Notes under the pieces: model-generated
The model's input: only the letters and a program-made list of their open reading frames with translations
What the model was told of the DNA's origin: nothing
Databases searched by the model: none
NCBI RefSeq assembly: GCF_030435805.1
Contig: NC_081295.1
Span: 123,789,501 to 123,853,500, forward strand
Direction: 5' to 3'
DNA from: Mustela lutreola
Lineage: Eukaryota > Chordata > Mammalia > Carnivora > Mustelidae
DNA length: 64,000 nt
Program-made: the position numbers and the translations under genes
Shown: piece after piece, positions 56,136-64,000 of the stretch
Numbering within the stretch: position 1 is the first letter of the stretch
Layout of the letters: the number at the start of each line of letters is the position of its first letter

Positions 56136-57758
56136 ATTACGTGAATAGAAAATAATGAAAAAATTTCAAGAGTATTCCTCCAAGCTTATAGGGATAAACA
56201 CACTTGTTGAGAGACCGACTCCAATTCTTACCTAGAGCAGGTGAGAGGAGAGCCACACCAGGACACTTCGTAGTGAAATGTCAGAAAGAGGGTGGAAGGG
56301 TAGATGCCTTGAAAACTCCAAGAGACAACAACACAGGCCTGGGAGCTGGAAGGCATGAGACAAGGCCCCCAAATCCCGAGGACATCTCTGTCCAGCGCAA
56401 TCTCTGTCACGCTACTGTGTGACAGTCTCCGCTGGTGTGAGATTTTCTGTTCTCCTTTCCATGTTTCCTTCCACAGGACAGCAGTAGGCAGAGTGGGACA
56501 AACGATGGAGAAAACCAAACAGGGGGAGCAATTGGGATCCTGACCACAGGGAGCCAGCAGGAGAGAGGCCTAGTTCCCCCAGGAAGAGCTGCAGGAGGTC
56601 TGGGTGTCAGCCCTGCCCCAGGTGTGCTGGCATCCCCTCCCCATGGGGCAGGACTGAGGGCTGCCGACCAGGCGGCTATACAGACATGAAGATGGGAGAG
56701 GAGTGGATGGGCTCCAGTATGTTCATGAAGGTTTACTCAGGGGGAGCAGAGGAAGGATTTAAAAAGAGAAAAAGAGAAAAAAAGTAAATGAAGAAATAAG
56801 ATATTTATTTACTCTGGGGAAAAATAAAAAGTTGATTCAGGAAAGGGATCGCAATCATAAGTCTACAGAAGACTCAGTTGTGACTAGCATTTCATGGTCA
56901 TAATAGAGGAAACACTGAACATTGAGCTCATCGAAATTATCAAATAATTATATGGAGCAGATGGGAGAGTGTGAAAGAGGAGCCAATTCAGGAAAGATGA
57001 CACATAAACCTGAAGACCAGAGAAGGAGTCTGAGAAGCAGGCTGCTGAGAGGCACAGAAGCAATAATCAGAGAATCAGCCAGAAGAACTAATGCAGCTGT
57101 TCTCTGAGATTCAGGAAATGGGGGCATCGAAGCTTGGGGTCATCTGTCTTGATATCAAGGACCGTAGAAGGATTTGACTTGTAAAACTCTGTGCCTCTAA
57201 CCATTGGCTACAAAGACAACACGGGGGGTGAGATGATGGGTCAGGACGAGTTCTGCACGGAGGCCATAGAGATGGGGCAGGAGTTGGAGGAGTCATGGGA
57301 TCAAGTGTTGTTTTTATGGAATGATTTTATTTTGGTTGATTTAGTTTTGCCTTAAGTGGCTGCATGGGAGTCATCCCAGCATGTTTGTAGCAGGAATGGC
57401 TGAGCCAGGAGGGAGGGGGAAGGGCATGATGCAGGTGAGTGAGGGGCCGGGTGTGACGTGAATGGGCAGCCTGAGACAGGAGGGCCCCTCCCCCATCACT
57501 GCTTAGAAGATGAGGACACAGGTGCAGAGGTGGGGAGTGAGGTGGGGGGCCTGTGCAGTTCTCACCTGAGTCCTTCTTTTCTGAGTGAGGAACAAATGAG
57601 CTCATCCCCTCAGAGGGGAGCAGAGAGGGAGTCAAGGAAGCTGAGGAGGGAGGAAGAAGTGAGAGGCAGCCCTCTCAGGAGGGTGACAGGGAGCTGACTG
57701 GGGAAATGGCATCTGGAGAGAGCACAGCTGGGTCCCTGAACTCTGTGCTCTTCACCTT
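56136..57758. other. Unassigned stretch
   Basis: Mostly purine-rich on the plus strand from 57380. No exon, RNA or repeat was recognised. Confidence 0.4.
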
Positions 57759-57783
57759 AGAGAGAGAGAGAGAGAGAGAGAGA
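57759..57783. repeat. (GA)n microsatellite
   Basis: Twelve GA units. Confidence 0.97.
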
Positions 57784-58574
57784 TTTTCAGCAGCAGGAGG
57801 ATAGATAAGAGAATAGAAGTAAATGCAACAAAACAGCTCAAATGTGAGAATTACATTGTTTTTACTTTGTCATTTATCACTTTTCCCATTTTATAATTTT
57901 TCTATGGTGAATATAGATTACATCATATATATTGTACATCATACATACTCATCATAATGAGAATGTAAATGCTTTAAAAGAGAAGGAGATGGTAAGAAAA
58001 TCAGCATCTCAGGGCACAGAGCTGGAAGGGCTGGTCTGTGCTCTGAGCAGGGAACTCACAGAGACTTTGCTTGAAGCAGGGTCTTTCCCTTCTTTTTGGG
58101 GTGTGCTCATTGTTTTACTTATTATTATCCTGTCTTTTCATGTTTTCAAGACAATGGTTTTTCTACATTGCATGCATTTTAAGCTATTTTACTGGGAGAA
58201 TTTATCCATACAATCTAGCCCACCTGGTTCAGACAAAGAAATTCAAAAGTGAAATAATTTGGTGAAAAGATGATTAGTTGGTGATGATGAAGACGACTCA
58301 GGTTCAGATGAGAACCTGAGTCTTCAATTATGGTCTGAGGATGATCTGTCAGGTGTTAGGGATTTTAGGGTAGTTTCTTTTTAAAACATTATTCATTCAC
58401 CTGCTAGAGAATTCAATAGATACAAATGTTCAAAAATAAAGAAGTCATATGGTAATCCCTCATCCTCCAGTAACCCACGTTCTCTACCCAAAATCCAGCG
58501 CAGTCAGCCATTTGTAATGTCTCCTATTTGAAAAATACACCTGTGCCCTAATGTCCACTGTTATATCAGGAAAC
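57784..58574. other. Unassigned stretch
   Basis: A short inverted phrase CTCAGGTTCAGATGAGAACCTGAG at 58298-58321 can form a hairpin. Nothing else. Confidence 0.4.
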
Positions 58575-58575
58575 A

Positions 58576-59640
58576 AGCTCAGGCCACAGACTGGGAGAAA
58601 ATATTTACAAATCACAAATCACAGTGTGATAAAGGACTTGTTTTAGAATACTCATAAAACCCTTAAAAAGGACCAATAAGAAAACAACTCATTAAAAAAT
58701 GAGCAAAAGTATGGAGAGCTGAAGATGTACTCATGGGTAATAAGCGCATGAAAAGATGTTCAGCAGCAGGTGTCATCAGGGAAATGCAGGTGACAACAGT
58801 GATCTGCCATCACACACTGGTAGATGGTGGGAATCCAGACAATGATAGTGTCACCTGCTGACCAGGACAGGGAGCCACAGAAAGCTTCAGTCACTAATGG
58901 CGGGAAGACAGAACAGCACAGCTCCTGTAGGAGATGGTCAGCAGCTTCTTATAAAGTCAAACATAGACTAAGCACACAAGCTGCTGATCCCCCTGTAAGG
59001 TACTTACCCAAGTCATTTGAGAACTCATGTTTGCACAACAACCTGCATGCAAATTGTCCCAGTGGAACAGCCCTCACCTGTGGGCTGTACTTCGTGACCT
59101 CCTGCAAAGACTACGGACAGGGACAAAGCCAAAGAAGGAACTTCACAGGGAGCATCTGGATTAGACGACCTCAGCCTAGGGGTGAAGGTCAACTTCATCC
59201 ATGACGAGCGAGTGATCACTGTATGTTCTTGTAATGTTGTGTGGAGAACGGCCTGCCCAGGTGTGGTTTTCCCAAACTCCACAGCCTCAGTCAGCCTGAT
59301 TCACAATGAGAGACAGTCTACAAAGTACGCAAACCATCTCCTCAAACATGTCAGGGTCATGAAAAACAGGGACACTCTGAGACACAGTCACAGCCAGAGG
59401 AGACGGAAGGAGCCATAATGGGACTCAATGAGGCAATTTGGTTGGGATCTTGGGAAAGAAAACAAAACCATGACAGCAAATCCGGTGTGGAGATAGTAAT
59501 GTGTGAATATTGTGACGGTGAGATTGGGGTTAACGGACAGGACAAGAGAGTGTGGGGTGCTCAGGGACTCTGCACTAACTTTGTCACTTCTCTGTAAATC
59601 TCCAACTATTCTAAGATAAAAGAGTGTCTTTTGTAAAATA
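58576..59640 (+). mobile_element. Old L1M ORF2 C-terminus and 3' UTR
   Basis: 'ccacagactgggagaaaatatttac', 'gataaaggacttgttttagaata', 'gggtaataagcgcatgaaaagatg', 'aagtcatttgagaactcatgtttgc' follow L1M ORF2. The end 'gactctgcactaactttgtcacttctctgtaaatctccaactattctaagataaa' is the L1M/HAL1-type 3' end. Confidence 0.75.
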
Positions 59641-59644
59641 GCCC

Positions 59645-60115
59645 TCAAAGAGGGAATCGGTCCAGAAGGATTGAGGATCTACTTTTCCGTTTTCCTGGAC
59701 TTGCGGTCCAGGGCCTGGAAAGATGTGTTGTGGGGAGGACAGATGGCAACTCAGACAACGGGCAGGGCTCCAGAGCGCTCCTCTCTCCGGATCCCTGACC
59801 CACCGCTGCACCTGCCCCCCAGCGCTGCTCAGAAGGCCCCTTACTCTCCCCCAGGACACGGAGTTTGCAGTTCCTCCATCTGGACCCTACTCAGCGGAGC
59901 CTCGTGCACCCCCTGGCGGTTAAGGACGGGAGCGCAGCAGCACCATCCTCCCACCCACCCACCCACCCTCCCGGTGTGGCAACAGGGCTGAGAGTAGAAG
60001 ACCTGAGGGGCCTTTGAGTCTCTCCCCAGGGACCTCCCCGGGGTCTCCTTGGGCCCCCCATCAGGGACACAGGGCTGTGCACCCAGGAGAAGGTCCCATC
60101 CAGGGTCAGTCTCCA
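59645..60115. other. GC-rich unassigned stretch
   Basis: The highest CpG and GC content of the right half, with a (CCCA)n run at about 59948-59968. No class I exon or promoter motif was recognised. Confidence 0.4.
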
Positions 60116-60119
60116 GTCT

Positions 60120-60560
60120 GAATTATCTATTTATATTCAAACAAATTGATTCTTCATTCTGCCTCTCCAGGCTTTCAATGCAGTTTACCTATGGAATTTT
60201 ACTATATATCTTTCTTTTTGTTCTAGAATTCCTATTTGGTCTTCTTAGTTCATTCTGCTTCTTTGTTCCAGTTTCCTTTCTGTTCACCATTTAATAACAA
60301 GATTTTCTTGTTATTAAATTCCTTCAACACATATTTATTCAGTTCTTTGAACATATTTCCTGAAGCTATGTGGGAGCCTTTGGTGCTGATTCCCACATCT
60401 GGGCGCACTGGGAATACGTTTCTGTTGACTTTCTCATTAGAGTCACACATTTCTGTTTGAATAAGTCATACATTTCTTTGTATGTCTGGTAATATGTTCT
60501 TTAAAAGTGGATTATGGATTTTATGTTTAAACAAATCTGGAATCTATTTTATTTTTTTTG
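60120..60560 (-). mobile_element. Old L1M ORF1/5' region relic
   Basis: Antisense landmarks of old L1 ORF1: 'tttgttctagaattcctatttggtc', 'tttgaacatatttcctgaagc', 'gctgattcccacatctgggc', 'ctttgtatgtctggtaatatg'. Confidence 0.6.
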
Positions 60561-61280
60561 AAGACTGTTCTTTTCCTAGAATTGTTTAGCCTGAGCAGAC
60601 CCCACTATGGCCTGAGCCCCTGCAGTGCTGACAGCTGTTGTCCGTGCCCTGTTTTTCTGCATCCAGTGGCTGCATTTTTGCCCTAGGTCCTGAGTGAGCT
60701 GCCCTCCGCCTGTGCGATTAGTGGAGAATCAAGGATGTGCAGTTTCTACTCAGATTATGATACTGACCTTCTCTGTGGTTACATTGTTCCTGAGATTTCC
60801 CGGAGACTTCCAAGTGCCCTGCCAACCATGAAGTCTGACGTTTGATGCATTCATCCGGTATTGAATAGGGAAAGGTTTAAGGTGTAGGCAGGAAGAGGCA
60901 GGGGCCCCCTGGCTGAGACACCATTCCTGGCAGGCAGAAGCTCTAATCCAGAGTCAACAAGAGAAAAGGAAACAGACCCCTGGCCTCCGAAGGGGTCGAA
61001 TGGTCAGGAGTATTTTTCTTTGGCAGCTACAGTGTATCACAGAAAATGACCAAACTCCAAAGAAGTAATTCATTAACAGTTTCTCAATGGTCCTTGCTCA
61101 AGCCAATATGTTACAAGAATCTCAAGGCCACAAGCTTCCCAGTTAGTTCTCAAGAAGAGACTGCCACTAAAAGCCATCAGAGGCAGCCCATTCAGGACCC
61201 CTGTCACTCTAGAGAGCTTTCTCTTTCCTTTCTGTTCTCACCTTCACTATAAACTTTTGCTTCCCTTCACCCCCCTTTTG
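60561..61280. other. Unassigned stretch
   Basis: The left part may continue the old L1 5' UTR. Nothing else recognised. Confidence 0.35.
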
Positions 61281-61283
61281 AAA

Positions 61284-61469
61284 AAAATATTTTATTTATT
61301 GGACACAGAGAGAGAGATTACAACTAGGCAGTGAGGCAGGCAGAGAGAGAGGGGGAAGCACGCTCCCTGCTGAGCAGAGAGCCCGATGTGGGGCTTGATC
61401 CCAGGACCCTGAGATCATGACCTGAGCCCAAGGCAGAGGCTTAACCCACTGAGCCACCCAGGCACCCCA
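61284..61469 (-). mobile_element. Carnivore SINE (antisense)
   Basis: Tail first, AG-rich part, 'cccaggaccctgagatcatgacctgagcc' and a head ending TGAGCCACCCAGGCACCCC. Confidence 0.95.
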
Positions 61470-61634
61470 GGTATTTATATTTTTAATTTGTTTTCATCTT
61501 GCTTTGTGTAAATTAAATATACATTTATACATTTTATCAATTCTCGTATCCAATATTAGAATTTGCCATGCATATTCAGTAATGTAAAATGTTAAAACAG
61601 CTGAAATCATAAGAAAATAATTTTAAAAAGTATT

Positions 61635-61905
61635 TAAATTTGGGGTATAGTTAACACATAATGTTCCAGTAGTCTCCAGTGTAAAAGGAACGATGTGACA
61701 AGTTCGCATGTCACGCTCTATTCCTCACAGGTGTCGCTCCCATCTGCCCGATGCAGCCCTATGGCAGTGTCATCCACTGTCTTCCTTGTGCTATGCCTTT
61801 TATTCCTGTCACTTATTCATTCTGGAACTGGAAGCCTGTGTACTCCCTCCCTCTCCCGCATGTCCCCAGCCTCTACTCCTCCCTTCTGGCAACCATCTCA
61901 GATGA
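61635..61905 (-). mobile_element. Old L1 3' UTR
   Basis: 'ggggtatagttaacacataatgttccagtagtctccagtg', 'ttccttgtgctatgccttttattcctgtcacttattcattctggaactggaagcctgt', 'cttctggcaacc' follow the antisense L1MA/carnivore L1 3' UTR. Confidence 0.75.
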
Positions 61906-62301
61906 TCATTTACTGAAAGAGTAATGCCTGTGAACAAGAGAATCCTGTGACTAGAAAGTGCACTGTGTAAACATTGGATGGTCTGCTTCACGGCTCAGAG
62001 GGCAGCGCAAGCTTCTGATGACACCGTTTCCATGTTTGCCGCTCTTATCACCCATCAGTACTATTATAGAAAGTTCTACTGTTCCCAGGATGTTCCTGCA
62101 TGCAGCTCATTTATAACGTTCTTCAGAAGGTTCTTTTTGATGATGGCCAATGATTTCCATTGCATCCCGAGCACGGACAGCACGTGCTCACACGTTCAGC
62201 TCTCACACAGCTTTGGGGCGTGATCTGCATGTCATCCTTACATGGCTGGCAAGAGCAAGACACCAGTGAGTTTCGACAAAAGGAGCACAGACTTTTTTGT
62301 T
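61906..62301. other. Unassigned stretch
   Basis: Nothing recognised. Confidence 0.4.
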
Positions 62302-62316
62302 AAAAATCTGGATATG

Positions 62317-62333
62317 ACAATAAATAAATAAAT
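62317..62333 (+). mobile_element. Tail-only retrotransposon insertion
   Basis: The 15-bp repeat AAAAATCTGGATATG (62302-62316 and 62334-62348) flanks just 'acaataaataaataaat', which looks like the A-rich tail of a SINE and nothing more. Confidence 0.75.
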
Positions 62334-62514
62334 AAAAATCTGGATATGCCAAATAGTGTTCGCTTTGCCGGAAATCACACACAATCTGCATTCTACGGGG
62401 GCACCATGGGTGTGGGATTGAAATATGACTGTCCCAGGGGGTGGGAGACAGGGAGGGATGTTATGTCGTTGTCTCCCATTGTGTTATGTTGTGTGCCTTG
62501 TCCCCCTGTCACAC

Positions 62515-62582
62515 AACACATGTGTGTACACAAACACACACAGAGACATACACACACCCATACACAGATACACACACATTCC
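62515..62582. repeat. (CA)n-rich imperfect microsatellite
   Basis: Interrupted CACA/TACA/GACA units. Confidence 0.85.
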
Positions 62583-64000
62583 CCACGCCTGCATCACTAG
62601 GTCCTCACTCAGGGAATCCTGGATCCTCCTCCAAAGCCCCCTGTCTTCTCCTTCAGGACAGCGCTCTCTGCAGTATTCCCCCTCAGCGGGGTCAGAGCTG
62701 CTCCAGGAGCAGCATTTCCTGCCTTGGGCTCCATGGACTTGCCACCTTCCTCTGCCATGACCCTGAGGAGAGGGAGACAGAGTCTGGAGTCCAGTGGTGC
62801 ACACAGGAGCCAAGTTCTTCAGATGACGAGACCAAGATCTGCATGAGCCAGATGAAGAGGAACCCCAAAACCTGAGGAATGTGCAGCGATCCTACTGCCA
62901 AACCCCATGACAGCCAGCAGCTTGGGGCCTGGGAGAAAGCAGAGAGAGTAGAGCACACCCCTCACCCCAGGGGCATGAGACCCTCTTGTCTGGTGCCCCC
63001 TGCCCCGTGTCAGGCTGGGGCAGGAAGGTATGCACAAGCTGTCACATGAGAGTGAAGGGGGGGGACATTCTGCTCAGGGGGTGGGTCCTTGTGTCATTAA
63101 GTAGTTAACTAACCGAACTCCATGGGTCATGGACACAGTTTAGGTCCCTGCAGTTGGGAAACCAGAAGGCCTAAGCTAGTGTTTGTCCTCACAGAGCCTA
63201 CAGTGAAGATGGGGATGCGCCCACATTTCTAAGAGCACGTGACTGAGGGTGTGAGGCAGACTGAGAGCTACTGAAGACAGACACCTCCTTAGATGTCACA
63301 CGAGAAGCAGACACATGGTTTAAGCAGGGATCATAGGCCAGACCCCCAGTAGTCGGGGAAGGTTCATGAATGAGCTGGAACTCTGTGTAGACCCTGATGT
63401 GTGTGTACGATCTGGGTTGATGGGTGGGGTGGGTGAGGCCCCAAGCAGTCAGCAGTCAGGCTGGGCAAGGTGTGGGTGACATTGGACACATGGAGGACAG
63501 GACATAGGTGTAGTTAATCATTTCTAGTTAATGTCTGGAGGTTTTAGAATATGAAATAGTTAGTGGAGGGCCTTGCATGTGGGATCCAGGCATAAACCAG
63601 TGAGAGGCACGATTAGGGCTCAGACTTTCTCATACAGGAGCGTGAATTCCACAGTTTACCAGATAGGGTTCTGTTTCAGGCCCCAGGTTCTGTTTCACTC
63701 CTGCCTTCTCAGGGCTCACTGCTTCAGAGGAGAGAGACGATATGCAGTGAGGTTTGGTACAGTGTGTAAGGATGGGACCAGGATCTTTCCAGAACTTTTT
63801 TAGGATCTGGGAACAAAATCTAGGAAGAGGTGCTCCTATGACTCCCATCACTCAGGCCGTTACAGAGGTGTTAAGAGCTGCGCAGGAGGAGGAAGACCAA
63901 GTATGTCCTTCTTACTATGTCACACTAGCACAGTCTAGACAGTGAATGTTCCCTACGGAGAAGCTGGTGGGGGTGTGACGCAGAGACAAATGCTGGGGGG
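62583..64000. other. Unassigned stretch to window end
   Basis: No exon, RNA or repeat was recognised on either strand. The reverse strand at 62692-62958 has a hydrophobic open stretch (VLGFLFIWLMQILV) flanked by CAG, which could be a decayed exon of unknown origin, but nothing supports a call. Confidence 0.35.

Noticed and set aside
1-64000. A novel multi-gene biological system
   Set aside because: No set of intact, co-located genes exists here; everything recognisable is repeat, pseudogene or unassigned non-coding DNA.

Overview
The window is mammalian nuclear DNA, dense in interspersed repeats. Copies of the tRNA-Lys-derived carnivore SINE (head like GGGGTGCCTGGGTGGCTCAG, tail CAAATAAATAAATAAAATC) occur at about 16 places, and the L1 copies carry the matching carnivore-type 3' UTRs. 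This points to Carnivora, and the SINE variant with a 'CTGCCTACTTGTGATCTCTCTCTGTC' style right end suggests a caniform, most likely a mustelid or close relative (inference, not proved). Two immune-gene relics place it in or near the MHC class I region: a MIC (MICA/MICB-like) pseudogene on the minus strand (18.37-20.52 kb) and the 3' half of a classical-type MHC class I gene on the plus strand (38.61-39.61 kb). I found no intact host protein-coding gene.

Layout. 0-3.5 kb: old L1 relics and a degenerate ~66-bp tandem repeat. 3.5-12.56 kb: a stack of L1s around one nearly full-length minus-strand L1 (5.14-11.5 kb) with promoter, ORF1 and ORF2 all recognisable. 12.56-13.87 kb: two neighbouring processed pseudogenes in the same direction, UBA3 and ABHD17B, the second split by a SINE. 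14.2-16.5 kb: old antisense L1. 18.4-20.5 kb: MIC pseudogene. 21.8-24.35 kb: old L1 with a younger L1 inserted, marked by a 17-bp target duplication. 24.4-28 kb: old SINEs, MER5A-like DNA transposon relics and an L1M end. 28.07-33.04 kb: one L1 whose 13-bp target duplications lie 5 kb apart because other L1s (one twin-primed) and a SINE sit inside it. 33-34.7 kb: L2 and a SINE. 34.75-38.61 kb: an internally deleted L1 that abuts the MHC class I fragment. 39.6-42.9 kb: mostly unassigned DNA. 42.9-50.6 kb: small L1s, a TWF1 processed pseudogene carrying a SINE inside a SINE, a 5'-truncated L1, and a 36-nt tRNA-His 5' half flanked by 12-bp direct repeats. 50.6-64 kb: SINEs, MER3, MIR, L1M relics and long stretches that I could not assign.

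There is no operon or pathway here. The main story is the history of insertions: L1-driven retrotransposition of L1, SINEs, three host mRNAs and apparently a cleaved tRNA into a decaying MHC class I neighbourhood. I found no convincing undescribed biological system. The strongest unusual observation is the tRNA-His half.
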